A DNA stretch of 64,000 nucleotides from Planctomycetota bacterium (GTDB lineage: Bacteria > Planctomycetota > Planctomycetia > Gemmatales > Gemmataceae). The stretch spans positions 1-64,000 of the forward strand of contig JACPPF010000023.1 of NCBI GenBank assembly GCA_016191165.1, in the 5' to 3' direction. Positions 34,810 to 43,004 of this stretch are shown one piece after another. Numbering within the stretch: position 1 is the first letter of the stretch; each line of letters begins with the position of its first letter. Below the pieces are notes generated by a model. The model did no database searches, was not told the origin of the DNA, and saw only the letters and a list, made by a program, of their open reading frames with translations. Both the position numbers and the translations under genes were made by a program.

Positions 34810-35110
34810 CAGAAAAGGGATGGACGAGTACCAATTCACGCTAATTCTAACCGGGATCAAGGATTTGACGCCCGACGTCACCGATGCTCTTTACGAGGCC
34901 GGTTTCGATGACGCTCTGGTCGGAATGTCGGCGGGGGTTCCCTATATCGATGTGAACCACCGTCAAGCAGAATCTCTGGAAAAGGCCGTTCGTGAATCTA
35001 TTCGTGATGTTGCAAAAGCGGGCTTTCATGTAATACGGGTCGAATCCGAAACCGCCAATGCGATCACCCGAATCAATGCGGAGTTACTGACGCTAACACC
35101 GCATTCGTAG
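34796..35110 (+). CDS. Small conserved protein, partner of the VWSTP-family gene (antitoxin-like)
   Basis: A 104-residue protein from a GTG start with GAGGA eight bases upstream. The core YQFTLILTGIKDLTPDVTDA, LYEAGFDDALVGMSAGVPYI and ESLEKAVRESIRDVAKAGFH matches the partner protein that usually follows the VWSTP gene in many bacteria, often annotated as hypothetical or HTH antitoxin-like. Those relatives often have a C-terminal helix-turn-helix; here the end (ITRINAELLTLTPHS) is short, so that region may be lost. Its start overlaps the preceding gene. Confidence 0.65.
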   Translation: MAKFSRKGMDEYQFTLILTGIKDLTPDVTDALYEAGFDDALVGMSAGVPYIDVNHRQAESLEKAVRESIRDVAKAGFHVIRVESETANAITRINAELLTLTPHS

Positions 35111-35230
35111 CGCTCAACCGGCGCCACAAATTCTGATGGCCGAACCGTTTTCTGGCCCCTCAGGCTGAAGGCGCGTACCTTTCACGCCGGCGTTGCTTTT
35201 GGCTTGTCACGTCGAAATCGTTAAAATTGT

Positions 35231-35308
35231 GGGGTACGTCAGGCGCAGCGCGGACACACCACCCATTTGCAAGTTCAACGGTGCGTCCGCGCTGCGCTTG
35301 ACGCACCC
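35231..35308. repeat. Inverted repeat, GCGTCCGCGCTGCGC family
   Basis: The left arm 35231-35259 and right arm 35281-35308 are about 28-bp inverted copies with three mismatches, sharing AGCGCAGCGCGGAC. It lies between the antitoxin-like gene and csrA. The rest of the 35111-35471 gap holds no supported gene. Confidence 0.75.
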
Positions 35309-35403
35309 GACGGGAGGTTGCGCCATTTGCGCACGGATCAGTAGGACCGCGGACCTGGACGACCCCAATGCCCGTCGCGCCGATCGCTACGGCGCCAATC
35401 GAC

Positions 35404-35438
35404 AAAAAAAACTCACGCGCGATGCGTGAGCTTTTTTT
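35404..35438. terminator. Bidirectional terminator after csrA
   Basis: A stem CTCACGC/GCGTGAG (35412-35430) is flanked by eight A on the left and seven T on the right, so it can terminate on both strands. It lies 33 bases past the csrA stop. Confidence 0.85.
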
Positions 35439-35471
35439 GCGATCGATCAGCGCGAATACGGTTCGCGGGAA

Positions 35472-35675
35472 TCAAACCTTGGCTGCCAGAACGGGTTTGT
35501 CGGCGGGAAGTTTGGGCACTTTGGATTCGTCCAAAAGCTCCTGCCGGAAGATTGGCACGTCGCGCGGGGCTTCGATCCCCAGGCGAATTTTGCCGCGATC
35601 AATATCGACAACGGTGATGCAAATGTTGTCGTTGATGTAGATCTTCTCGCCCAACTTTCGACTTAGTACCAACAT
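35472..35675 (-). CDS. csrA: Carbon storage regulator CsrA
   Basis: A 67-residue RNA-binding translational regulator. The N-terminus MLVLSRKLGEKIYINDNICI is canonical, followed by the conserved core VVDIDRGKIRLGIEAPRDVP with the RNA-contact Arg. Such dimers bind GGA motifs in leader mRNAs; in many bacteria they control motility, storage and secretion. AAGGAGG precedes the start at 35675 at ideal spacing. A TACAAT lies upstream on the minus strand (35717-35722) as a possible -10 box with no good -35. A bidirectional terminator follows. The gene is monocistronic. Confidence 0.95.
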   Translation of the reverse strand: MLVLSRKLGEKIYINDNICITVVDIDRGKIRLGIEAPRDVPIFRQELLDESKVPKLPADKPVLAAKV

Positions 35676-36172
35676 TTCGCTGCCCTCCTTCGAGCGATGC
35701 TGACTGGGTCCGGTGTATTGTAGCCCATGTTTGGCCACGCGTGGGACGCTGGGGAGAATCTTTTCTCCCCGTTGTTTTTGATGACGCGAGCAAGTTCGAT
35801 ACCAACTGCATGACTGTTTCGACTGGGCGCGTAGGCGCTTGCCTCAAGTCGTTCCAAAACATAACGTTCCGAACTTGAGAAAAAATCTGGATTTCCGTGA
35901 AAAGCGGGTGAAGTGTTTCGTGGAGTGGTCGAAAAAGGTTGAAATCGGCGCATTTTTTTTCAAGTTTTGGACACCTGGACACTTTTCGTTGCCGAATGTG
36001 GTACAACGAGGCTGCGTTTTGGTGGCGCCCGGGGGCTTTCCCAGCTTCCTGGGCTTGCGCCGTCTTCGCTCGTTTTGCCGCTGGCAACCGAGCGTTAGTT
36101 TGCGGCCATGTGAATGCCACGCCGCGAGGGGCAAGGTAATTGGGGAAGTCGTCATCTGACTGAAATATTGCC
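35676..36172. other. Intergenic region between csrA and the UvrC-like gene
   Basis: About 500 bases with no gene that can be supported. The middle has an A/T-richer stretch (T-run at 35951-35960 and GTTTTGGACACCTGGACAC) where divergent promoters might lie, but no confident hexamer pair was identified. Confidence 0.4.
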
Positions 36173-37327
36173 ATGCGAGACCTATTTCAGGAAACCAGGT
36201 TCGCCGATTTTGGGCCGTCGACCTTTCTGCCCGCCGGCGCCGCCCTGCGCGTCACCCGCGCCGATGGACCGAAGCCGGCGGTTCTGCGTGCTCAGGTAAG
36301 CCTTCTCGCTCCGCGGCAGCCTGGCGTCTATGGCATGTTGGATCGGGATAATCAACTCATCTACGTCGGCAAGGCCAAGAACCTCCGCGTTCGGTTGTTG
36401 AGCTACTTCCGCAAGAAGGGTCGGCCGCGGAAGGCCGGCAGAATCGTTGCTCACTCGAAAAGCATCCTGTGGGAAGTCGTGCCGAGCGAATTCGCGAGTT
36501 TGTTACGCGAGCTGGAGTTGATCCGGCGCTGGCGGCCGCGCTGGAACGTGGTGGGGCAGCCCTTGCGGCGGCGTTTGACCTTCGTCTGCCTTGGGCGGGC
36601 GCCGGCGCCGTACCTGTTCCTGTCGCGGCAGATCACCACGAAGGTCCAGGCCGCGTTTGGGCCGATCACGCAAGGCAAATCGGCAGTTGAAGCGGTGCGC
36701 CGCCTGAACGATTGGTTCAAGCTGCGCGATTGCCCCCAGCCAACCGAGATGATCTTTCCCGATCAGGGCGACCTGTTCCCCGGGATCAGACCGCCGGGAT
36801 GCCTGCGCCTGGAGTTCGGCACATGCCTGGCGCCTTGCACCGGGACCTGTACGCGCGGCAGCTATCAGGCTCAGGCCGAGCTGGCGCGGGATTTCCTTTT
36901 TGGCAAAAACCTGGCGCCGCTCAAACAAATGCAAAGCGAGATGCAGGCGGCTGCCCTGGCGGAAGAATATGAACGGGCGGCGGCCTTGCGCGATCGCTGG
37001 AACGTCGTCGGCTGGCTGGCCGATCGCCTGGCCCGGGTTCGCAAGGCGCAGGCGGAAATGTCGTTCATCTACCCGGTTGCCGGCTGGGACGGGAGTGTCA
37101 CGTGGTATCTGATTCACGGCGCTCGCACCGTCGGCGTCCTGGCGCCGCCCACCGACGAGGCGTCAAAGAAACAGGTGCGCGAACAAATCGACGCCATTTT
37201 TCGTGGCCAGGCGGGTTTGCTCGACAGCTATGAACACGCCGATGGCATGATGGTCGTCATGCAGTGGTTTCGCAAGCATCCGCGCGAACGGAAGCGATGC
37301 CTCACGCCGGAGCAAGCCCGGGGGTGA
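36173..37327 (+). CDS. UvrC-like GIY-YIG nuclease lacking the C-terminal endonuclease half
   Basis: A 384-residue protein. Residues 45-130 form a GIY-YIG nuclease domain (GVY at 51-53, YVG at 64-66 in QLIYVGKAKNLRVRLLSYF, downstream Glu in LLRELELIRRWRPRWN). A UvrC-type Cys region (EFGTCLAPCTGTC) and a UVR-like helix (ALAEEYERAAALRDRW), where UvrC contacts UvrB, follow. The C-terminal RNase H-like 5' incision domain and HhH motifs of full UvrC (about 600 residues) are missing. It could make 3' incisions only, as E. coli Cho does. Its TGA stop falls inside a palindromic repeat, so the last residues may be repeat-derived. Confidence 0.8.
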   Translation: MRDLFQETRFADFGPSTFLPAGAALRVTRADGPKPAVLRAQVSLLAPRQPGVYGMLDRDNQLIYVGKAKNLRVRLLSYFRKKGRPRKAGRIVAHSKSILWEVVPSEFASLLRELELIRRWRPRWNVVGQPLRRRLTFVCLGRAPAPYLFLSRQITTKVQAAFGPITQGKSAVEAVRRLNDWFKLRDCPQPTEMIFPDQGDLFPGIRPPGCLRLEFGTCLAPCTGTCTRGSYQAQAELARDFLFGKNLAPLKQMQSEMQAAALAEEYERAAALRDRWNVVGWLADRLARVRKAQAEMSFIYPVAGWDGSVTWYLIHGARTVGVLAPPTDEASKKQVREQIDAIFRGQAGLLDSYEHADGMMVVMQWFRKHPRERKRCLTPEQARG

Positions 37328-38824
37328 GCGCAGCGAACCCCCGGGATCTAGCGCGCCGCGATCCCAGGGGTTCGCTGCGCTCACCCCTGGGCTTCCCTTT
37401 TTTTTCTTTTTCTTCTTCTCCGGCGGAACGTTTTTGAAATCGAACGCTTCCGGGAACGGCGTCTCACTTTGCAATGGCTGCTTGTCGCCGAGCCGCAGCT
37501 GCCAGGCCTTGAGCTTGTCGGTCAACCGCAGGATCGTTTTCTTGTGGGCCGGATCAGCGGCGAGATCCTTGATCTCGTGAGGATCGTTTTGCAGGTCGAA
37601 GAGCTGCGTCTTGTTGATTTGCGGGTAGACGATGATTTTCCAGCGGTCCTCGCGGACCGCGCGCTGGACGTGGCGATAGGCGAGAAAAATCGAGTCTCGC
37701 ACTTGTTTGACCTCGCCCTTCATCACGGGCGCCAGGCTCATGCCATCGCTCCCCTTCGGCCCCGACACGCCGGCGAGCTGGCCCAGCGTGGGGAAGATGT
37801 CGAGCAAATAACAGAAGGCGTCGGAGGTCTTTCCCCTTGGAATTCCAGGCCCGGCGAAGATCATCGGCGTGCGCATGGAATGATCGTAGAGGTTCTGTTT
37901 GCCAAACAAGCCGTGACTTCCGATCGCCAACCCGTGATCGCCGGCGAAGACGATGATGGTGTCATCCTCGATGCCGGCTTCGCGCAAGGCGGCCACGATT
38001 CGCCCAACCTGTGCATCGACAAACGTGATGTAGGCGTAGTAATCGGCAAGATGCTGGCGAACTACCGCGGGCGTCCTGGGCCAGGGGGCGAGGCGTTCGT
38101 CGCGCAGGGTAAGATCGCCGTTGTTGAACGGGTGCTGGGGCAGGAAGTTCGGCGGCAACGGCGGCTTGTCCTTGTTGTACCGAGCGTGATATTCTTTCGG
38201 CGCCTTGCGCGGATCGTGTGGGCCGTTGTAGGCGACGTAGGCGACGAATGGCTGTTTCGCTCCCTTTTGTTGTTTGATAAAATCGACCGCGCTGTCGGTG
38301 AATAACTCCACGGAATGTTTGCCGCTGAGTTTTTTCGCGGTGATCGTGCGCCTGGGTGAAATGTCGGCGACGGGCAAGGTGTAGGGGTCTCCCATGCCGC
38401 CGAAGAAGATGGTTCGCCCCGTCATGAACGCGGCCAGGGCGGAGGCCTGCTGGTTGTGCCATTTGCCCGTAACAAACGTGAGATAGCCCGCACGAGCGAA
38501 CATGGCAGGCCAGGTGGAAATGTTCTTGAGGGTGTCGTTTACCTTGAAGAGCGTGCGGCCACTCAGGACCATGGCGCGCGATGGTACGCAGACCGCTCCT
38601 TGCATGGCGCCCATGCAGTAGGCCCGGCGAAACGCGGTGCCGCGGGCCACCAGCTGATCAAGGTTCGGCGTCTTGATATGCTGGTTTCCGAGTGCCGCGA
38701 TGGTGTCGGCACGCTGATCGTCGGTGAAGATGAAGACGATGTTGGGGCGTTTGAGCTTGCCTTGCGCAAAGACACAGGTCGGGGACAACAGGAGGAGCGA
38801 AATGGTGATGATGCGAAAGAACAT
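37163..38824 (-). CDS. Sulfatase (arylsulfatase A family) with repeat-derived C-terminal extension
   Basis: A 553-residue exported enzyme. A signal peptide (MFFRIITISLLLLSPTCVFA) precedes RPNIVFIFTDDQRADT with the metal Asp pair. The formylglycine motif CVPSR is at 79-83, followed by LSGR. Later metal/active-site sequences are FVAYVAYNGPHDPR and VFAGDHGLAIGSHG. Substrate sulfate ester is unknown. AGGGAG precedes the start. The natural protein probably ends near residue 476 (FKNVPPEKKKKKKK); the last 77 residues read through the palindromic repeat at 37316-37392 and 150 bases of antisense UvrC-like gene. Cys-type maturation needs a formylglycine-generating enzyme. Confidence 0.88.
   Translation of the reverse strand: MFFRIITISLLLLSPTCVFAQGKLKRPNIVFIFTDDQRADTIAALGNQHIKTPNLDQLVARGTAFRRAYCMGAMQGAVCVPSRAMVLSGRTLFKVNDTLKNISTWPAMFARAGYLTFVTGKWHNQQASALAAFMTGRTIFFGGMGDPYTLPVADISPRRTITAKKLSGKHSVELFTDSAVDFIKQQKGAKQPFVAYVAYNGPHDPRKAPKEYHARYNKDKPPLPPNFLPQHPFNNGDLTLRDERLAPWPRTPAVVRQHLADYYAYITFVDAQVGRIVAALREAGIEDDTIIVFAGDHGLAIGSHGLFGKQNLYDHSMRTPMIFAGPGIPRGKTSDAFCYLLDIFPTLGQLAGVSGPKGSDGMSLAPVMKGEVKQVRDSIFLAYRHVQRAVREDRWKIIVYPQINKTQLFDLQNDPHEIKDLAADPAHKKTILRLTDKLKAWQLRLGDKQPLQSETPFPEAFDFKNVPPEKKKKKKKGSPGVSAANPWDRGALDPGGSLRSPPGLLRREASLPFARMLAKPLHDDHHAIGVFIAVEQTRLATKNGVDLFAHLFL
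37316..37392. repeat. Inverted repeat, GGGGTGAGCGCAGCGAACC family
   Basis: Two inverted units of about 30 bp, near-identical to those at 4848-4922, flank GATCTAGCGCGCCGCGATC. The left unit contains the TGA stop of the UvrC-like gene. The whole element is read through in frame by the minus-strand sulfatase gene. Confidence 0.85.
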
Positions 38825-38870
38825 CGCTAACTCCCTGATGCGGATTCAACCAGTCGCCACCGCCGCTCGA

Positions 38871-39935
38871 TCATACCGCGATGGGGCGCGATGTCAACAG
38901 GGCGGCGACCCGGGCGGCTTCCACAAGCGATTGCGAGTCGGCGATTCCCGTCCCGGCGATGTCATAGGCGGTCCCGTGCGCGACGCTGGTGCGAACAATT
39001 GGCAACCCGAGCGTGACGTTGACCGCGGCCAGGCCGGTTAGCAATTTTATTGGGATGTGCCCCTGATCGTGATACATGGCGACGACGCCGTCGAATCTGC
39101 CGGCTGCCGCCTGAACGAAGAGCGTGTCACTGGGCAACGGGCCGACGACATGGACACCTTCGCCCTTGGCGCGCTCGACAGCGCGGGCGATGATCGTTGG
39201 CTCCTCCGCGCCGAAGATGCCGCCGTCGCCCGCATGAGGATTGAGCGCGCACACCGCCAGTCGAGGTGAGCCACCTTCTTCCCTCTCCCCCTGAGGGAGA
39301 GGGGTTGGGGGTGAGGGGGATCCGCCCTTGCCTAGTTTTTTCATCACGCTGTTCAGTAGATGGATTTTCTCAAGCACCGCTTCCATCGTTATGTGCGGAA
39401 AAACGTCGCGCAGGGCCATGTGCAGCGTGACATGGACGACGCCGAGCGCGTTTTTGACCGTCGGCCCCGGCGGCGCGTAGAGCATCATGCCGAAGTCGTT
39501 GACGCCCGTGCGTTCGGCGAGGATCTCGGTATGCCCCGGATACTTGAGCCCGGCCGCGTGCAATCCTTCCTTGTTGAGGGGCAAGGTGACGATGCCGTCG
39601 GCCTGACCGGCCAGCGTGCGGGCGATGGCTGTACAAAGAAACTCGTAGGCCGCCCGACCCGCCGCGGCGCTGACCTTGCCGGAAGCAACCGTGCTCAGGT
39701 CGATCATGGCGCCCTGGATCACGGGCATCGTTCGCCGCGATGGCTCCAAGTCGTCAAACTCACGGACCTCCAACTTCTGACCGGTGAGCCCTACCGCTCG
39801 TTGCATCCAGCCCACATCGCCCACGACAATCGGCCGGCAGATGTCTTGCAATTCGCTCCATGCCCTGGCGACAACTTCCGGTCCGATGCCGGCGACATCG
39901 CCCAGGGTGATCAGCAATCGTGGTCGGTGGTTCAT
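38871..39935 (-). CDS. pdxA: 4-hydroxythreonine-4-phosphate dehydrogenase PdxA with an in-frame repeat insert
   Basis: A 354-residue enzyme of the pyridoxal phosphate pathway, oxidising 4-phosphohydroxy-threonine. Markers are TLGDVAGIGPEV (10-21), the metal His135 in PGHTEILAERTG, His172 in VTLHMALR, and His289 in MYHDQGHIPIKL. The sequence is close to the usual length of about 330 plus an insert near residues 203-223 (GKGGSPSPPTPLPQGEREE), encoded by the CCCTCTCCC/GGGTGAGGG palindromic repeat. The insert lies between the metal-binding strands before LAVCALNPHAGDGG, a place likely to be a surface loop. No strong ribosome site precedes the start. Confidence 0.9.
   Translation of the reverse strand: MNHRPRLLITLGDVAGIGPEVVARAWSELQDICRPIVVGDVGWMQRAVGLTGQKLEVREFDDLEPSRRTMPVIQGAMIDLSTVASGKVSAAAGRAAYEFLCTAIARTLAGQADGIVTLPLNKEGLHAAGLKYPGHTEILAERTGVNDFGMMLYAPPGPTVKNALGVVHVTLHMALRDVFPHITMEAVLEKIHLLNSVMKKLGKGGSPSPPTPLPQGEREEGGSPRLAVCALNPHAGDGGIFGAEEPTIIARAVERAKGEGVHVVGPLPSDTLFVQAAAGRFDGVVAMYHDQGHIPIKLLTGLAAVNVTLGLPIVRTSVAHGTAYDIAGTGIADSQSLVEAARVAALLTSRPIAV
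39275..39325. repeat. CCCTCTCCC/GGGTGAGGG repeat inside pdxA
   Basis: CCCTCTCCCCCTGAGGGAGAGG forms a hairpin and continues as GGGGTTGGGGGTGAGGG, matching the intergenic copy at 3349-3446. It keeps the pdxA frame and encodes a Pro/Gly/Ser-rich loop. Confidence 0.8.
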
Positions 39936-39972
39936 ATGGTTTTATCATACGCGGGTTCATGGACCTCGCCGA

Positions 39973-40105
39973 ACTCGGGCAACAAACAATCAGCGAGCCG
40001 CCGGGCTTGTCCCGGCGGTGAAGCAATCCGGATTGGGACGCACCGCCGGCACAACCCCGGCGGCTCGCTATGACCGTCAACGGAACCAGGCCCGAAAACG
40101 CTTGC
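39973..40105. repeat. MITE-like inverted-repeat element, copy 1
   Basis: The arms AGCGAGCCGCCGGGCTTG..CGGCGGTG (39992-40020) and CACCGCCGGC..CGGCTCGCT (40041-40069) are inverted copies. The flank GGGCAACAAACAATC recurs as its reverse complement next to the copy at 61130-61258, so homology extends beyond the palindrome. The element sits in the divergent gap between pdxA and the FHA gene. Confidence 0.75.
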
Positions 40106-40174
40106 GGCGCATTCCCAATTGCCATAGATTGACGTAACAAACCCGGTGCGTTCGTGTCGGCGAGGGGCCCATCG

Positions 40175-41383
40175 ATGTCATTGATTCGGTTGATAATCTG
40201 GAGCAGCCTGATTGGGGGATGGGCTGCTTTCGGCAGTTGGGTTGTCCTGGAGGCCATGTTTCACGTCTGGATTGACCAGGGTACCGCGGTGGCCACCGCG
40301 CTGGCCATCGTGATGGCCACCTTCGTAGCGGTGGCGATTGGCGGCGGTGTTAGCCTCGCGTCCGGACTGACCAATCCGCAGTTTGCGAATCTCCTGAAAC
40401 GCCTCCTGATCGGTTTCGCCGGCGGCCTTCTGGGCGGCCTTTTGGGCAGCCTCCTCGGCGCGTGCATCTTCGGTATCCTTCAAGGCGTCCCGGTGCTCGG
40501 TTTCATCAGCCGCGTGATGGGATGGACGTTGATCGGTCTGGGCATTGGAGTCACCGAGGGGATCTTCGATCGCAATATTAAGAAAATCCGCAACGGCATG
40601 ATCGGCGGCGGGCTGGGCGGGTTCCTCGCTGGGCTGTTTTTCGTACCCGTCGGCTTTGTCATTGGCAGCCCGATGTCGAGCCGGGCTTTTGCCTTTGTTT
40701 TGCTCGGGTTGTTCATCGGCTTCTTCATCGGCCTGGCCCAGGTCGTCTTGAAAGAAGCCTGGCTGACCGTTGAGGCCGGCTTTCGGCCGGGCCGACAGAT
40801 GATCATGGGGCAGGACGCGATCACGATGGGGACCTCCGAGAAGGCGAGCTTGATCTTCATCGCCTATGGCGCCAAGGGGGTGGAGCCGATGCACCTGAAG
40901 ATCACCAAGTCCGCGGACGGGCGTTATTTGCTGGAGGACAATCAATCGCGCACCGGGACGTTGCTCAACGGCCAGGCGGTCCAGGGGCCGACACCGTTGA
41001 ACGATGGCGACGCGATCCAGTTCGGCGTCAACGTGGTGCGATTCAACGAACGCGCCAAGCAGGGCGAGGCCGGCAAGCTGCCACCGCCGGTGGTATACCC
41101 GGCGTCGAAACCGCCAATGCCCACGGCGGCGATCACGGCAAAGCCGCCGGCGCTGCCCCCCTCAACGGCAACGAAACCAGCGCCAGCGAGCACGTTTCAG
41201 GCGCCGCCCAAGCCTGTGCCTGCGGCGCCGAAGCCCGCGCCGCCCCCGCCGGGCGCCGCCCCCAAGGCAGCCCCACCGCCCGCGCCGGCCCAGGCCGAGG
41301 AGGGGCGCTGTCCCATCTGTGATAAGAAAATTGTCGGCGTCCCTGGCCAGCGCCGTTGCGGAAAATGTTTCACCACATTTTGA
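40175..41383 (+). CDS. Multi-pass membrane protein with FHA domain and C-terminal zinc ribbon
   Basis: A 402-residue protein. The first 200 residues contain about five transmembrane helices rich in Gly (GFAGGLLGGLLGSLLGACIF, IGGGLGGFLAGLFFVPVGF). Residues 210-300 form an FHA-type phosphothreonine-binding domain (GRQMIMGQDAITMGTSEKAS, then LEDNQSRTGTLLNGQAV and LNDGDAIQFGVNVVRF). A Pro/Ala-rich linker leads to a C-terminal CPIC...CGKC zinc ribbon. The FHA motif suggests recognition of proteins phosphorylated by Ser/Thr kinases, which planctomycetes carry in large numbers. GAGGGG precedes the start. The next gene follows by 31 bases. Confidence 0.8.
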   Translation: MSLIRLIIWSSLIGGWAAFGSWVVLEAMFHVWIDQGTAVATALAIVMATFVAVAIGGGVSLASGLTNPQFANLLKRLLIGFAGGLLGGLLGSLLGACIFGILQGVPVLGFISRVMGWTLIGLGIGVTEGIFDRNIKKIRNGMIGGGLGGFLAGLFFVPVGFVIGSPMSSRAFAFVLLGLFIGFFIGLAQVVLKEAWLTVEAGFRPGRQMIMGQDAITMGTSEKASLIFIAYGAKGVEPMHLKITKSADGRYLLEDNQSRTGTLLNGQAVQGPTPLNDGDAIQFGVNVVRFNERAKQGEAGKLPPPVVYPASKPPMPTAAITAKPPALPPSTATKPAPASTFQAPPKPVPAAPKPAPPPPGAAPKAAPPPAPAQAEEGRCPICDKKIVGVPGQRRCGKCFTTF

Positions 41384-41414
41384 GCCCCTCGCGCCTTAGC
41401 ATGGGAGATCCATC

Positions 41415-42575
41415 ATGCCCGAAGCATTCAAGTACGTCATTGACGCGGCGGTCGGCGTCGCGCTGTTCTTCGCGCTGATCCTGGTTTTCGTGGTCGATCG
41501 TTTCGTGCTGTCCGGCACACCCGCGGTCGCTGCGAATACACTCAAGGGCGTCAAGGTTATCGGCGGCCAGGCCAAAACCAAAGACGGCAAACGCCTCCGA
41601 CTCGCCGTCACGCCGACGGCGAAATCGCGCAAACTCGGCTCCACCGTCGATGAGCTTTGGGACGACATGGGCCGACTGCTCAAACACGACCTCAAGTACG
41701 AATACGAGATCGTGAAGCCTCAGGAGATTCTGGATGGCCGGAAAAAGCTCAAAGACTACGACGTGCTCTTCCTGACCTGCGCCGGCGGCGGCGAGGACCT
41801 CAAGGATTTCTTGCGCCAGTTCGTCGCTGAAGGCGGCACTTTGTATGCCTCCGACTGGCGCTACGACGCCGTCGCGGCGGCTTTTCCGGAGATGGCGTCG
41901 GAAAAGCTTAAAAACGAAGGCGATCGGCAGGAGCTTGCCGCCCAGATCGTCGATCCCGCGCTCAGCGATGCGCTGAGCGCCACCACGGTGCATCTGAAGT
42001 TCGATCTGCCTGAATGGAAAACCGCCGCGTTCGAAGGTCCCCGCGTCAAGGTCCTCATGCGCGGAAAATATCGCATTAACAAATCCACCCAGGAAACTAC
42101 GGCGCCCCTCATGGTCAAGATGAGCTTCGGCAAGGGCACGGTCATTTTCACGTCGTTCCACAACGAAAAGCAAAATAGCCGGACTGAATCCGAACTACTG
42201 AAATATCTGGTGTTCAGCCTGGTAACCGCAGGAGTCGACGCGGAGGTCCAGGGCAAGATGGACGAAAGCGGTTTCACGCCGCAGCGTTCCAACCTGCTCA
42301 GTACGCCCACGAGGAATCAATCCACACCACCCAAGACTTTCGAGAACATGAAGAAGGCCACCCTGCGTTTCGCGCTCGGCTTTCGCAACGAAGGCGCGAA
42401 ACTGCGTTTCAACATCAAGTCTCCCGGCGGCGAACAGTATACCTGGGAGGGCGAATCCACCGTGATTTTGGAAGTGGCCAACGCCGAAGCGGGCGCATGG
42501 ACCTACACCGTGACGGCGCTCGAGTTGCCACGCGATAATTTCGCCTTCCGCGTGACCGTCGGCGAGAAGAAGTGA
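41415..42575 (+). CDS. Membrane-anchored GATase1/ThuA-like protein
   Basis: A 386-residue protein with one N-terminal helix (FKYVIDAAVGVALFFALILVFVV) and a cytosolic or periplasmic alpha/beta domain. The DYDVLFLTCAGGGEDL and LRQFVAEGGTLYASDWRYD pattern is that of class I glutamine amidotransferase-like folds such as ThuA. A catalytic Cys is not evident at the usual nucleophile elbow, and the C-terminal 110 residues (FALGFRNEGAKLRFNIKSPG) look like a beta-sandwich. GGGAG precedes the start. It is probably co-transcribed with the FHA gene. Confidence 0.7.
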   Translation: MPEAFKYVIDAAVGVALFFALILVFVVDRFVLSGTPAVAANTLKGVKVIGGQAKTKDGKRLRLAVTPTAKSRKLGSTVDELWDDMGRLLKHDLKYEYEIVKPQEILDGRKKLKDYDVLFLTCAGGGEDLKDFLRQFVAEGGTLYASDWRYDAVAAAFPEMASEKLKNEGDRQELAAQIVDPALSDALSATTVHLKFDLPEWKTAAFEGPRVKVLMRGKYRINKSTQETTAPLMVKMSFGKGTVIFTSFHNEKQNSRTESELLKYLVFSLVTAGVDAEVQGKMDESGFTPQRSNLLSTPTRNQSTPPKTFENMKKATLRFALGFRNEGAKLRFNIKSPGGEQYTWEGESTVILEVANAEAGAWTYTVTALELPRDNFAFRVTVGEKK

Positions 42576-42679
42576 CGCAGGTGACGCTTTCCAGCCTGCC
42601 GGCCGTGTCCCTACTCCACGCGGCCAAGTTTGTCGCAATTGCAAAAATGAAATGTTGCGTGCAAACCGTGCCTTGCAAG

Positions 42680-43004
42680 GGCCCAACCAGCCTCACGCGC
42701 AAGCGTGGGGATTTGAGTGTCCACGAGCTAGCGCTCGGGAATGGTGAAGAACCAGCCCCACGCGCAAGCGTGGGGATTTGAGTGTCCACGAGCTAGCGCT
42801 CGGGAATGGTGAAGAACCAGCCCCACGCGCAAGCGTGGGGATTTGAGTGTCCACGAGCTAGCGCTCGGGAATGGTGAAGAACCAGCCCCACGCGCAAGAA
42901 CTGGCGCTCGGGAATGGTGGAGAACCAGCCCCACGCGCAAGCGTGGGGATTTGAGTGTCCCCGAACTGGCGCTCGGGAATGGTGGAGAACCAGCCCCACG
43001 CGGC
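42680..43004. repeat. 65-bp tandem repeat array with internal palindromes
   Basis: Unit cores starting CACGCGCAAG lie at 42694, 42759, 42824, 42889, 42932 and 42997, giving a 65-base period except one 43-base step (a 22-base deletion). Each unit holds two palindromes, CACGCGCAAGCGTG and GAGCTAGCGCTC. Units differ by a few bases (GGTGAAG against GGTGGAG). No spacers separate them, so it is not a CRISPR array. A single related arm is at 50598-50621. The array abuts the truncated DUF104 gene. Confidence 0.92.

Noticed and set aside
42694-43004. The regularly spaced repeats as a CRISPR array
   Set aside because: The repeats are directly joined with a 65-base period and no unique spacers; no cas genes are near.
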